Assembly (NCBI GenBank): GCA_002361955.1
Contig: DESK01000010.1
Location: 86,401 to 150,400 of the forward strand
Direction: 5' to 3'
DNA from: Lachnospiraceae bacterium UBA3316
Lineage (GTDB): Bacteria > Bacillota > Clostridia > Lachnospirales > Lachnospiraceae
Length of the DNA stretch: 64,000 nt
Shown: positions 1 to 8,584 of the stretch, one piece after another
Layout of the letters: each line of letters opens with the position of its first letter
How positions within the stretch are numbered: the first letter of the stretch is position 1
Position numbers and translations under genes: made by a program
The notes under the pieces: generated by a model
Told to the model about the DNA's origin: nothing
The model's database searches: none
Seen by the model: only the letters and a program-made list of their open reading frames with translations

Positions 1-22
1 CCCCAGAGCAAATCCCATTCAC

Positions 23-84
23 GAAGCGGAGCGCAGACAATTTTAGATGGATTTACGAAGGCTGCTGTGAACAGTACAAATAGG
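23..84 (+). repeat. Dispersed intergenic repeat, copy 1
   Basis: About 60 nt resembling two other intergenic places in this window (near 31733-31786 on the same strand and 59264-59300 on the opposite strand). The common core reads TTAGMTGGATTT followed by RYGAAKGYTRCYGTGA. In this copy the core is followed by CTGTGAACAG, whose ends can pair. It lies just upstream of the rimP promoter and holds no ORF. Role unknown; similarity judged by eye. Confidence 0.6.
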
Positions 85-111
85 GACGAATAGGGAGAAG
101 GAAAAAAATGC

Positions 112-140
112 TTGCATTAAATAGAAGAAAGTGCTATAGT
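112..140 (+). promoter_or_regulatory. Probable sigma-A promoter of the rimP-nusA operon
   Basis: TTGCAT (112-117), 17 nt spacer, TATAGT (135-140), with a TG one base upstream of the -10 (extended -10). Transcription would start near 147, about 20 nt before a strong hairpin and about 110 nt before rimP. Confidence 0.6.
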
Positions 141-166
141 GGGAGATGATGATGATATGTACTAGA

Positions 167-198
167 ATATGAGTGGGCAGATGCCCACTCATATTTTT
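167..198 (+). terminator. Terminator-like hairpin in the rimP leader
   Basis: Perfect 13-bp inverted repeat, 167-179 against 182-194, followed by a T run (194-198). It lies between the predicted promoter and rimP, so it would act as an attenuator of the operon unless the promoter call is wrong and it ends an upstream transcript. Confidence 0.65.
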
Positions 199-258
199 GT
201 AAAAGACGGTGAAAGCCGAGGGTTTTTGCCGGAAACAATCAGAAGAAGGGTGGTAGGA

Positions 259-726
259 ATGTCAAAGAGAGAAATCTATGAACAGAAAACGGAGGCATTG
301 ATTACTCCTCTTGTGGAGGAAAAGGGATTTGAACTGGTGGATGTAGAGTATGTCAAGGAGGGCGGAAACTGGTATCTCAGAGCCTATATTGACAAACCGG
401 GAGGCATTACGGTGGATGACTGCGAGGTGATTAGCCGTGCCTTAAGCGACAGACTGGATGAGGATGACTTCATCGATGAGGCCTATATCCTGGAGGTCAG
501 CTCACCGGGGCTTGGAAGACCCCTTAAAAAGGAAAAAGACTTCGCAAGAAGTGTGGGACAGGAAGTAGAGCTTCGGACCTACAGGGCTGTTGACAGACAG
601 AAGGAGTTTACAGGCATTCTAAGCGCATACGATAAGAGCAGCATCACCCTGAAAATGGAGAATGAGGAGATGCTGGTCTTCGACAGAGCAAATGTGGCTT
701 TGGTCAGGCTTGCATTTGACTTTTGA
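259..726 (+). CDS. rimP: Ribosome maturation factor RimP
   Basis: 155-aa protein needed for maturation of the 30S ribosomal subunit in the cytoplasm. The sequence has the family hallmarks: an N-terminal domain with GFELVDVEYVKEGGNWYLR, the DCEVISRAL segment, the EVSSPGLGRPL motif near the middle and a C-terminal SH3-like domain. The ATG at 259 is chosen because it follows an AAGGG-type ribosome binding site and begins the family's normal N terminus (MSKREIYEQ). An in-frame upstream start at 169 would lie inside the terminator-like hairpin and add 30 unconserved residues. First gene of the rimP-nusA-ylxR-ylxQ-infB-rbfA cluster; nusA follows after 23 nt. Expression probably passes the leader hairpin at 167-198. 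Confidence 0.95.
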   Translation: MSKREIYEQKTEALITPLVEEKGFELVDVEYVKEGGNWYLRAYIDKPGGITVDDCEVISRALSDRLDEDDFIDEAYILEVSSPGLGRPLKKEKDFARSVGQEVELRTYRAVDRQKEFTGILSAYDKSSITLKMENEEMLVFDRANVALVRLAFDF

Positions 727-749
727 GTGATAAAGGAGGAGATCAAATC

Positions 750-1955
750 ATGAATAACGAGTTGTTGGAAGCCTTAAATATTCTGGAGAAGGAGAAGAAT
801 ATCAGCAAGGATACGCTTCTGGAGGCTATCGAGCAGTCACTGCTTCAGGCCTGCAAAAACCACTTCGGAAAAGCGGACAACGTAAAAGTATTTATTGACC
901 CGGAGACCTGTGAATTCAATGTCCATGCGGAGAAAACGGTAGTGGAGAATGTGGAGGATCCCGTGATGGAGATCAGTCTTGCAAACGCGAAGCTGATCGA
1001 TTCCAAGTATGATATCGGAGATATCGTGAACGTGGAGATCAAGTCCAGAGAATTCGGCAGGATCGCAACGCAGAATGCCAAAAATGTGATTCTTCAGAAG
1101 ATCCGTGAGGAAGAGAGAAAGGTTCTGTACAATCAGTATTACAGTAAGGAAAAGGATATCGTTACCGGTATCGTGCAGCGTTATATAGGAAGAAATGTAA
1201 GCATCAACCTGGGCAAGATCGACGCGGTCTTAAATGAGAACGAGATGGTGAAGGGAGAGGTCTTCCGCCCCACGGAGCGCATTAAGGTGTACGTGGTGGA
1301 GGTGAAGGATACCTCTAAGGGCCCGAAGGTGGTAGTGTCCAGAACCCATCCGGAGCTGGTAAAGCGCCTGTTTGAGTCTGAGGTAACGGAAGTCAAAGAC
1401 GGTACGGTGGAGATCAAGGCGATCGCCAGAGAGGCAGGCAGCAGAACAAAGATCGCCGTCTGGTCGAACAATCCGGATGTAGATCCTGTGGGAGCCTGCG
1501 TGGGTATGAACGGAGCCAGGGTCAACGCGATCGTGGAGGAGCTTCGCGGAGAGAAGATTGATATTCTCAACTGGAGTGACAATGCGGCCATATTGATCGA
1601 AAATGCCCTGAGCCCTGCCAAGGTGATATCTGTCATCGCGGATGACGACGAGAAATCGGCCAAGGTGGTAGTGCCTGACTATCAGCTTTCCCTGGCGATC
1701 GGAAAAGAAGGCCAGAACGCAAGGCTGGCAGCGAGACTGACAGGCTTTAAGATCGATATCAAGAGCGAGACACAGGCCAGAGAATCCGGAGATTTCGATG
1801 ATTATTACCTGGAGGAGGATGAGTTCGAAGAGGATTATGAGGATACTTACGAGGAGGAATACGAGGATTTCTATGAGGAGGAGTATCCGGCAGAGGGAGA
1901 GGAAGCCGACGGAGAACATCCGGCAGAGGCGTCCTTAAACGAGGAGCAGGAGTAG
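750..1955 (+). CDS. nusA: Transcription termination/antitermination factor NusA
   Basis: 401-aa RNA polymerase-associated factor that modulates pausing, termination and antitermination. Visible domains: N-terminal RNAP-binding domain (about 1-125), S1 domain (about 130-200, with GIVQRYIGRNVSINLG), two KH domains (about 225-345; GMNGARVNAIVEEL and LAIGKEGQNARLAARLTG). The tail (about 350-401) is almost entirely Glu, Asp and Tyr. Start at 750 is set by AAAGGAGG at 732-739; an in-frame TTG at 723 lacks a binding site. Lies between rimP and ylxR as in most Firmicutes. The acidic tail replaces the AR repeats of proteobacterial NusA and is common in this group. Confidence 0.97.
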   Translation: MNNELLEALNILEKEKNISKDTLLEAIEQSLLQACKNHFGKADNVKVFIDPETCEFNVHAEKTVVENVEDPVMEISLANAKLIDSKYDIGDIVNVEIKSREFGRIATQNAKNVILQKIREEERKVLYNQYYSKEKDIVTGIVQRYIGRNVSINLGKIDAVLNENEMVKGEVFRPTERIKVYVVEVKDTSKGPKVVVSRTHPELVKRLFESEVTEVKDGTVEIKAIAREAGSRTKIAVWSNNPDVDPVGACVGMNGARVNAIVEELRGEKIDILNWSDNAAILIENALSPAKVISVIADDDEKSAKVVVPDYQLSLAIGKEGQNARLAARLTGFKIDIKSETQARESGDFDDYYLEEDEFEEDYEDTYEEEYEDFYEEEYPAEGEEADGEHPAEASLNEEQE

Positions 1956-1958
1956 TCC

Positions 1959-2237
1959 ATGGGTCAGGTGAAGAAGGTTCCTATGCGAAAATGCATCGGG
2001 TGCCAGGAAATGAAAAATAAAAAAGAAATGATGCGTATCCTGCGTACTACGGAGGACCAGGTAGTTCTCGATACCACAGGAAAGAAAAACGGCAGGGGCG
2101 CATACATTTGTTTTTCGAAGGAATGTTTTGCCAGGGCGGTCAAAAGCAAGGCGTTAGAAAGATCCCTGAAAATGAGCATTCCGCAGGAAATATACGACAG
2201 TTTAAAGAAGGAGATCGATGCGATTGAGACAAAGTAG
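1959..2237 (+). CDS. rnpM: RNase P modulator RnpM (YlxR, DUF448)
   Basis: 92-aa small basic RNA-binding protein of the YlxR family. Recognisable by PMRKCIGCQEMKNKKEM at the N terminus and the GRGAYIC motif near residue 48. The Bacillus subtilis homologue binds RNase P RNA and modulates RNase P, hence RnpM. The ATG lies 3 nt after the nusA stop; a GGAGCAGGAG stretch at the end of nusA supplies the ribosome binding site. Its end overlaps the next gene by 20 nt, indicating translational coupling. The RNase P RNA gene itself sits at the far end of this window (63529). Confidence 0.93.
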   Translation: MGQVKKVPMRKCIGCQEMKNKKEMMRILRTTEDQVVLDTTGKKNGRGAYICFSKECFARAVKSKALERSLKMSIPQEIYDSLKKEIDAIETK

Positions 2238-2532
2238 GGTGTTATCTCTGGTCGGGCTGGCCACAAAGGCAGGCAGGACGGTGAGCGGTGAGTTTTCCAC
2301 GGAGAAGGCAGTAAAGACGGGGGAAGCCAGGCTTGTGATCGTCTCGGAGGAGGCCTCTGACAATACGAAGAAGAAATTCCAGAATATGTGTGCGTATTAC
2401 AAGGTCCCGATTTATTTCTATGGGACGAAGGATGAGCTGGGAAGGGCTATGGGCAAGGAGTTCCGGGCTTCCCTTGCCGTTCTCGATGAGGGCCTTGGCA
2501 ATGCGATGAAGGAACAGCTTGAACGGAGGTAG
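2218..2532 (+). CDS. ylxQ: L7Ae/L30e-family RNA-binding protein YlxQ
   Basis: 104-aa protein of the ribosomal L7Ae/L30e/S12e superfamily, expected to bind kink-turn RNA. The family signatures LVGLATKAGRTVSGE, LVIVSEEASDNTKKK and the following VPIYFYGTKDELG segment are present. It is the normal partner of ylxR between nusA and infB, and its ATG overlaps the ylxR 3' end by 20 nt. Its cellular role is poorly defined; ribosome-associated functions are assumed from the fold and the operon. Confidence 0.9.
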   Translation: MRLRQSRVLSLVGLATKAGRTVSGEFSTEKAVKTGEARLVIVSEEASDNTKKKFQNMCAYYKVPIYFYGTKDELGRAMGKEFRASLAVLDEGLGNAMKEQLERR

Positions 2533-2537
2533 TCGAT

Positions 2538-5324
2538 ATGTCGAAAATCAGAGTGCATGAGCTAGCGAAGGAGTTGGGAAGGGACAACAAGGAGATTCTC
2601 AGCTTTTTGGCGGAAAGGGGAATAGAGGTAAAAAGTCATATGAGTTCGATAGAGAACGAGCAGATGGAAATAGTAAAAAAAGAGTTAGGAAAAGCAGAGA
2701 AAACGGAGGCTTCCGCAGCCCCCAAAAAGAAAAATATTACGCAGGTATTTCACCCGCAGAACAGCCGTACGGGAATCGGAAGGCAGAGATCTAAGCAAGG
2801 GAAGGGACAGCGGGCCGAGGGCCAGCAGCCGAGACAGCCGAAGGCCCAGGAGGACCAGCAGCCGAAGCAGGTGAAAGCCCCGGAGGCCAGCCAGCAGCTG
2901 AGACAGCCGAAGACCCAGGAGGGCAGCCAGCAGCCCAGGCAGCCGAGAACCCAGGAGGGCGGCCAGCAGCCCAGGCAGCCGAAGGCCCAGGAGGCCAGCC
3001 GGGAGTCCAGGCAGCCGAGAACCCAGGAAGGACAGCAGGGCCAGAACAGAAGCCAGGGCAGAGGCCAGGGCAGAAGCCAGGACGGCCAGAACAGAGGCCA
3101 GGGCAGAGGGCAGAACGACAGACGTTTCCAGGGCGGAAATGGCCAGGGTGAAAGAAGAACCCAGGGCGGCAACAGGCCCCAGGGCGACAGAAGGCCTCAG
3201 GGCCAGGGCGGCAACAGACCCCAGGGCGACAGAAGACCCCAGGGCCAGGGCGGCAGCAGACCCCAAGGAGACAGAAGGCCCCAGGGCCAGGGCGGTAACA
3301 GGCCTCAGGGCGACAGAAGGCCCCAGGGCGGACGTTCCCAGGGAATCCCGCAGGCTCCCATGGAGATGAAGCCCCTGACGAAGGAGTCAAGAACCAGGAC
3401 AGATAAGGTAAAACAGGAGCGCGTAGATAAATTCGAGCGCTATGAGAAGGGCGGCGGACGTCCTCAGGGCGGGAACAGGCCAAATCAGAAGAATAATAAC
3501 GGACGGGGCGGAAAGAATAACATTAAGCCTCCTGTAAAGCCCGCGCCGCAGGAGAAGAAAGAGGATGAAATCAAGACCATTATTCTGCCGGAGAAGCTGA
3601 CGATCGGGGAACTGGCGGAAAAGATGAAGATTCCCGCGTCCACGATCATTAAAAAGCTTTTCCTGGAAGGCGTGATGGTGACGGTAAACCATGAGATCGA
3701 CTATGACAAGGCCGAGGAGATCGCCATGGAGTACAATTGTATCGCAGAGCCGGAGGAAAAGGTGGATGTGATCGAAGAGCTTCTGAAGGAGGATGAGGAG
3801 GACGAATCCAAGATGGTTTCAAGGCCGCCTGTAGTCTGTGTCATGGGACACGTAGACCACGGCAAAACCTCCCTTCTGGATGCAATCAGAAATACCCATG
3901 TGATTGCCAAGGAGGCCGGCGGCATTACGCAGCATATCGGCGCCTATGTGGTGAGCATCAATGGACAGAAGATCACATTCCTGGATACACCGGGCCATGA
4001 GGCATTTACCGCGATGCGTATGCGTGGAGCCAATGCCACGGATATCGCGATTCTGGTGGTGGCTGCAGACGACGGTGTGATGCCGCAGACGGTAGAGGCT
4101 ATCAACCATGCAAAGGCAGCCGGCACAGAGATCATCGTGGCGATCAACAAGATCGATAAACCCAGCGCAAATGTAGAGAGAGTGAAGCAGGAGCTGGCTG
4201 AATATGAGCTGGTGCCGGAGGACTGGGGCGGAAGCACGATCTTTGTACCGGTATCCGCCAAGAGCCATGAGGGAATCGACACCCTGCTGGAGATGATCCT
4301 CCTGACGGCGGAGATCAGCGAGCTGAAGGCAAATCCGAACAGAGCAGCCAGAGGCCTGGTTATCGAGGCGGAGCTTGATAAGGGAAAAGGCCCTGTGGCC
4401 ACCGTTCTGGTGCAGAAGGGTGTTCTCCATGTGGGAGATCCTGTGGCGGCAGGTTCCTGCTACGGAAAAGTCCGTGCCATGATGGACGATAAGGGAAGAC
4501 GCGTGAAGGAAGCGGGCCCCTCAACGCCGGTGGAGATCCTGGGACTTTCCGATGTGCCGAATGCCGGAGAGATCTTTGTGGCTACGGCTAATGAGAAAGA
4601 GGCGAGAAGCTTTGCGGAGACCTTTATCAGCCAGGGCAGGGAGAAGCTTCTGGAGGAGACAAAGTCCAAGTCTCTGTCCCTGAACGATATCTTCGACCAG
4701 ATCAAGGAGGGAAGCCTGAAGGAGCTCGACCTGATCGTGAAGGCCGATGTGCAGGGATCTGTGGAGGCAGTGAAACAGAGTCTTCTGAAATTGTCAAATG
4801 AGGAAGTTGTAGTTAAGATCATTCACGGAGGCGTAGGCGCCATCAATGAGTCTGATGTAAGCCTGGCCAGCGCGTCAAACGCGATCATCATAGGTTTCAA
4901 TGTGCGTCCGGACGCCACAGCCAAAGCGACGGCTGAGCGGGAGGGCGTGGATGTGCGCCTGTACCGGGTGATCTACGATGCCATTGCCGATGTGGAGCGG
5001 GCTATGAAGGGAATGCTGGATCCTGTGTATGAGGAGAAGGTAATCGGCCACGCGGAGGTGCGCCAGACCTTCAAGGCTTCCGGCGTAGGTACGATCGCAG
5101 GTTCCTACGTGCTGGACGGCGTATTCCAGAGAAATTGCCTGGTGCGCATCAGCAGAGAAGGAAAGCAGATCTATGAAGGAAGCCTGGCATCCTTAAAGCG
5201 CTTTAAGGACGACGTGAAAGAGGTCAGAGCCGGCTACGAGTGTGGATTGGTGTTTGAGAAATTTAATGACCTGCAGGAACTGGATGTGGTAGAGGCATAT
5301 ATCATGGCAGAGGTTCCTCGCTAA
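2538..5324 (+). CDS. infB: Translation initiation factor IF-2
   Basis: 928-aa GTPase that places initiator tRNA on the 30S subunit and promotes subunit joining. An IF2_N helix domain occupies about residues 1-50 and a second one about 345-400. Between them lies a low-complexity linker rich in Gln, Arg, Gly and Pro (about 60-325). The G domain begins with GHVDHGKT at about 437-444, followed by DTPGHE and NKID; domains II, III and IV fill the C terminus. The linker contains four near-identical 14-residue units (about 212-267, nt 3171-3338) of the type NRPQGDRRPQGQGG, and upstream QPRQPK-type repeats. Six nt separate it from ylxQ. Long reverse-strand frames across the linker are artefacts of its composition. 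Confidence 0.97.
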   Translation: MSKIRVHELAKELGRDNKEILSFLAERGIEVKSHMSSIENEQMEIVKKELGKAEKTEASAAPKKKNITQVFHPQNSRTGIGRQRSKQGKGQRAEGQQPRQPKAQEDQQPKQVKAPEASQQLRQPKTQEGSQQPRQPRTQEGGQQPRQPKAQEASRESRQPRTQEGQQGQNRSQGRGQGRSQDGQNRGQGRGQNDRRFQGGNGQGERRTQGGNRPQGDRRPQGQGGNRPQGDRRPQGQGGSRPQGDRRPQGQGGNRPQGDRRPQGGRSQGIPQAPMEMKPLTKESRTRTDKVKQERVDKFERYEKGGGRPQGGNRPNQKNNNGRGGKNNIKPPVKPAPQEKKEDEIKTIILPEKLTIGELAEKMKIPASTIIKKLFLEGVMVTVNHEIDYDKAEEIAMEYNCIAEPEEKVDVIEELLKEDEEDESKMVSRPPVVCVMGHVDHGKTSLLDAIRNTHVIAKEAGGITQHIGAYVVSINGQKITFLDTPGHEAFTAMRMRGANATDIAILVVAADDGVMPQTVEAINHAKAAGTEIIVAINKIDKPSANVERVKQELAEYELVPEDWGGSTIFVPVSAKSHEGIDTLLEMILLTAEISELKANPNRAARGLVIEAELDKGKGPVATVLVQKGVLHVGDPVAAGSCYGKVRAMMDDKGRRVKEAGPSTPVEILGLSDVPNAGEIFVATANEKEARSFAETFISQGREKLLEETKSKSLSLNDIFDQIKEGSLKELDLIVKADVQGSVEAVKQSLLKLSNEEVVVKIIHGGVGAINESDVSLASASNAIIIGFNVRPDATAKATAEREGVDVRLYRVIYDAIADVERAMKGMLDPVYEEKVIGHAEVRQTFKASGVGTIAGSYVLDGVFQRNCLVRISREGKQIYEGSLASLKRFKDDVKEVRAGYECGLVFEKFNDLQELDVVEAYIMAEVPR
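3171..3338 (+). repeat. Four tandem 42-nt units in the IF-2 linker
   Basis: Four consecutive 42-nt units at 3171, 3213, 3255 and 3297, each coding for a variant of NRPQGDRRPQGQGG. They are almost identical at DNA level, suggesting recent slippage or unequal exchange. In-frame copy-number change would only alter linker length. Confidence 0.85.
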
Positions 5325-5355
5325 GAATGCAATCAGAAAGCAGGATGAAAAGAAT

Positions 5356-5733
5356 ATGAGAAAAAACAGTATCAAGAGTACCCGTGTCAATGGTGAGGTT
5401 CAGCGAGAGCTGAGCCGCATCATCAGCCGGGAGATCAAGGATCCACGCATTCATCCTATGACGAGCGTGGTGGCTGTAGAGGTAGCGCCGGATCTGAAGA
5501 CCTGCAAGGCGTATGTCAGTGTGCTGGGTGATGAAAAGGCACAGCAGGATACGCTGGCAGGGTTAAAAAGCGCGGTGGGATATATCCGCCGGGAACTGGC
5601 ACGGACGATCAACCTGCGCAATACGCCGGAAATCCGTTTCGTGCTGGATCAGTCCATTGAGTATGGAGTGAATATGTCGAAACTGATCGATGAGGTGACA
5701 GGCGGCTTAAGCGGAGATGATAAAAATGATTAA
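5356..5733 (+). CDS. rbfA: 30S ribosome-binding factor RbfA
   Basis: 125-aa KH-like protein that binds immature 30S subunits during 16S rRNA 5'-end maturation and cold adaptation. Family features are NGEVQRELSRIISREIKDPR near the N terminus, a SVVAVEVAPDLKTCKAYVSV strand and the IRFVLDQSIEYG segment. It follows infB after 31 nt and its 3' end overlaps the start region of nrnA. Standard operon position. Confidence 0.95.
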   Translation: MRKNSIKSTRVNGEVQRELSRIISREIKDPRIHPMTSVVAVEVAPDLKTCKAYVSVLGDEKAQQDTLAGLKSAVGYIRRELARTINLRNTPEIRFVLDQSIEYGVNMSKLIDEVTGGLSGDDKND

Positions 5734-6676
5734 TCTGGAAGCAGAACTGAAACAGGCAGGAAGCGCAGCCATCACCGGCCATGTAAGGCCGGACGGGGAC
5801 TGCGTAGGTTCCTGTATGGGGCTGTACCTTTATATTAAGAAATATTTCCCCCAGGTAGAGCGGTTAGACGTGTATCTGGAGGAGTTTCCAGAGAGCTTTC
5901 GCTTTATCAAAGATATCGAGGCAGTAAAGCACTGCTGCCGGGAGGATTTTTCCTACGATGTGATATTCTGTCTGGATGCAGGCGATACGGCACGTCTCGG
6001 GGAGGCGAAAAAATATCTGGATACGGCAAAGAGAAGTATCTGTATCGACCATCATATCAGCAATCAGGGATATGGTAATGTGAATTATATTATACCGGAA
6101 GCCAGCTCCACCTCGGAGCTGGTATACGGGCTTATGGAGCCTGATAAGGTTACAAAGGAGATTGCGGAGGCGCTGTACATGGGGATTTCCCATGACACGG
6201 GAGTCTTTCAGTATTCCTGTACTTCTCCGAAAACTATGGAGGTTGCCGGAAAGCTGATGGAGACGGGAATCAATTTCTCAGAGATCGTTGAAAAGACCTT
6301 CTTTGAGAAGACCTATGTGCAGAATCAAATTCTTGGCAGAGCTCTGCTGGAGAGTATCCTGGTGCTGGATAAACGGTGCATTATCAGCCATATCAGAAAA
6401 AAAGATATGGAATTTTATCATGCCGCTCCTATGGACATAGAGGGAATCGTCAGCCAGCTCCGCAATACGAAGGGCGTGGAGACGGCGATTTTCTTATATG
6501 AAACAAACAGCCAGGAGTTCAAGGTGAGCATGCGCTCCGACGGAAAAGTGGACGTGCAGGAAGTGGCGGTCTACTTTGGCGGCGGCGGGCACAAGCGGGC
6601 CGCAGGGTGTACCATGCAGGGTACGTTCTACGATGTGGTAAATAACCTGACCCGCCGTATTGAGAAACAGATGTAG
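5726..6676 (+). CDS. nrnA: DHH/DHHA1 phosphoesterase, NrnA-type oligoribonuclease / pAp phosphatase
   Basis: 316-aa Mn-dependent phosphoesterase expected to degrade nanoRNAs and 3'-phosphoadenosine-5'-phosphate. The DHH domain shows HVRPDGDCVGS (metal ligands), FCLDAGDTARLG and CIDHHISNQGYG; the C-terminal DHHA1 domain ends with the glycine-rich GGGGHKRAAGC motif. The ATG at 5726 is preferred because GGAG at 5713-5716 lies 9 nt upstream; an ATG at 5717 overlaps that site. It overlaps rbfA by 8 nt. A nanoRNase in the rbfA-truB interval is typical of Firmicutes. Confidence 0.92.
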   Translation: MINLEAELKQAGSAAITGHVRPDGDCVGSCMGLYLYIKKYFPQVERLDVYLEEFPESFRFIKDIEAVKHCCREDFSYDVIFCLDAGDTARLGEAKKYLDTAKRSICIDHHISNQGYGNVNYIIPEASSTSELVYGLMEPDKVTKEIAEALYMGISHDTGVFQYSCTSPKTMEVAGKLMETGINFSEIVEKTFFEKTYVQNQILGRALLESILVLDKRCIISHIRKKDMEFYHAAPMDIEGIVSQLRNTKGVETAIFLYETNSQEFKVSMRSDGKVDVQEVAVYFGGGGHKRAAGCTMQGTFYDVVNNLTRRIEKQM

Positions 6677-6749
6677 CAGGGGTGCCGTTTGGCTTCAGGC
6701 TGGCATGCAGCGCAGCAGACCCTGGGAGATAGGATGGGGAGAAAAACAA

Positions 6750-7661
6750 GTGATACACGGAATTATTAATGTATATAAAGAAAAAGGCTATACTTCCCAT
6801 GATGTGGTAGCAAAGCTTCGGGGAATTCTTGGACAGAAGAAAATCGGTCATACAGGAACGCTGGATCCGGACGCCGAGGGCGTTTTGCCCGTGTGCCTGG
6901 GAAAGGCTACGAAGGTGTGCGACCTGCTGGCGGATAAGGATAAGACCTACCACGCCATTCTTCTGTTGGGAAAAACGACGGATACGCAGGATACCTCCGG
7001 CCGTGTGCTGAGGGAGGCCGAGGTGACTACCTCCATCAAGGAGGTCTATCAGGCGATTCAGTCCTTTCAAGGTGACTATGAACAGGTTCCGCCTATGTAT
7101 TCGGCCCTGAAGGTCAATGGAAAGAAGCTGTATGAGCTGGCCCGCGAGGGCAGGACTGTAGAGAGGGAGGCAAGGAAGGTACAGATTCATGAGATCAAAA
7201 TTCATGAAATCGTTCTTCCGAGAGTGTCTATGACTGTTTCCTGCTCGAAGGGAACCTACATACGAACCCTGTGCCATGATATCGGAGAGAAGCTTGGCTG
7301 CGGGGGCTGCATGGAACAGCTCTTGCGCACCCAGGTGGGAAGCTTTTTCCTGGAGGACAGCCTGAAGCTGGAGGAGATCGAAATTTTAAAGGATCTTGGG
7401 CAGCTGGGGGAACATATCATCCGGATCGATGAGTTGTTTTCCGGCTATCCTGCCGTGACGCTTAAAGAGGAATATCAGAAGCTTCTGGCCAACGGAAACC
7501 CTTTTTACAGCCGCCAGGCAAAAAAGCAGGTGTTTCCTGAAGGGAACGGATATGTGCGTGTATACGGCGCAGACGGGACTTTTTACGCGATTTATGAGTA
7601 TATAAAAAAGGAAAACAGATTTCGTCCCGTAAAGATGTTTTATGATGGCAGCGGCGAATAA
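6750..7661 (+). CDS. truB: tRNA pseudouridine(55) synthase TruB
   Basis: 303-aa enzyme converting U55 of the tRNA T-loop to pseudouridine. The N terminus IHGIINVYKEKGYTSHDVV and the motif KIGHTGTLDPDAEGVLP carry the catalytic Asp in TGTLDP. The middle QVPPMYSALKVNGKKLYE and RCSKGTYIRTL-type segments (here SCSKGTYIRTLCHDIG) also match. A GTG at 6750 preceded by GGGGAGA is taken as the start; the frame opens 30 residues upstream, but that stretch is unlike TruB. Follows nrnA after 73 nt and precedes ribF, as in related genomes. Confidence 0.93.
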   Translation: MIHGIINVYKEKGYTSHDVVAKLRGILGQKKIGHTGTLDPDAEGVLPVCLGKATKVCDLLADKDKTYHAILLLGKTTDTQDTSGRVLREAEVTTSIKEVYQAIQSFQGDYEQVPPMYSALKVNGKKLYELAREGRTVEREARKVQIHEIKIHEIVLPRVSMTVSCSKGTYIRTLCHDIGEKLGCGGCMEQLLRTQVGSFFLEDSLKLEEIEILKDLGQLGEHIIRIDELFSGYPAVTLKEEYQKLLANGNPFYSRQAKKQVFPEGNGYVRVYGADGTFYAIYEYIKKENRFRPVKMFYDGSGE

Positions 7662-7690
7662 CATACTTCAAGGGAAAGGCTGAAGAGACT

Positions 7691-8584
7691 ATGGAATATA
7701 TGCAGGGGCCAGGGGGCTTTTATATAGATGACGACACGGCAGTGACTCTGGGAAAATTTGACGGGCTTCATCTGGGCCACCAGAAGCTGGTGAGCCGTAT
7801 ACGGGAGCTGGAGAAAAGAAACTGCAAAAGTGTGGTGTTTACGCTGAACCCCATGGAGAAGGGACAGATCCTTACGGATGAGGAGAGAAGGCGGATGGCC
7901 GCGAAGCTGGGCGTGGACTATCTTCTGGACTGTCCCCTGACGCCGGAGATCACCCACATGGGCGCGGAGGAATTTATAGAGGATATTTTGGTTCGGGGGC
8001 TTCATGCCCGGTATCTGGTGGTAGGGAGCGATTTTCGCTTTGGCTACCAGAGAAGCGGAGATTTCAGGCTGCTGCAGGAGCTGCAGCACAGATATGGTTA
8101 TACGGTGGAAGTGCTGAAAAAGGAGCAATACCACGGGCGGGATATCAGCAGTACCTATATCAGGGAGGAACTGGCTGCAGGTCATATGGAGACGGTGGGA
8201 GAGCTTTTGGGCTATCCGTTTTTTGTATCCGGGGAGGTGCTTCACGGGCAGGAGCCCGCGTCCGGTTCCCGTCTGTCTACGGTGAGCCTTGCGGCCAGCA
8301 CAAGAAAGCTTTTGCCGCCTGAAGGGGTCTATATTACCAGGACGATTATTGGAAAGGTGAGTTTTCCGGGAATCACGAATGTGGGAGGCAGTGAAAAGGG
8401 AAGAAAAAGTTTCCGGGGAGTAGAGACGTATCTTTTTGATTTTGACAGAGAGCTGCTGGGAGAAACGATCGAAATACAGTTTTTAAAGTGGATGCGCCCG
8501 GAAAAAAGCTTTTCTGCCAGGGAGGCGCTGCATCGTCAGATCGATGCGGATATTTCCTCAGGGAAGGAGTATTTTGGTGAATAG
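7691..8584 (+). CDS. ribF: Bifunctional riboflavin kinase / FAD synthetase
   Basis: 297-aa enzyme making FMN from riboflavin and FAD from FMN. The N-terminal adenylyltransferase half contains LGKFDGLHLGHQKL (nucleotide-binding HxGH-type site) and VVGSDFRFGYQRSGD; the C-terminal riboflavin-kinase half contains GVYITR, GITNVG and ETYLFDFDRELLG. Located behind truB in the same direction. No FMN riboswitch is seen in the 29-nt gap, so it is probably expressed with the translation operon. Its stop codon overlaps the next gene by 8 nt. Confidence 0.94.
   Translation: MEYMQGPGGFYIDDDTAVTLGKFDGLHLGHQKLVSRIRELEKRNCKSVVFTLNPMEKGQILTDEERRRMAAKLGVDYLLDCPLTPEITHMGAEEFIEDILVRGLHARYLVVGSDFRFGYQRSGDFRLLQELQHRYGYTVEVLKKEQYHGRDISSTYIREELAAGHMETVGELLGYPFFVSGEVLHGQEPASGSRLSTVSLAASTRKLLPPEGVYITRTIIGKVSFPGITNVGGSEKGRKSFRGVETYLFDFDRELLGETIEIQFLKWMRPEKSFSAREALHRQIDADISSGKEYFGE

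Noticed and set aside
2685..3483. Long reverse-strand open frames across the infB linker
   Set aside because: They mirror the repetitive GC-rich linker of IF-2, have no ribosome binding site and read as low-complexity sequence.
6660..6749. Upstream in-frame extension of truB
   Set aside because: Unlike TruB; the GTG at 6750 has a binding site and begins the conserved N terminus.
7662..7690. FMN riboswitch before ribF
   Set aside because: The gap is only 29 nt; no room for the aptamer.
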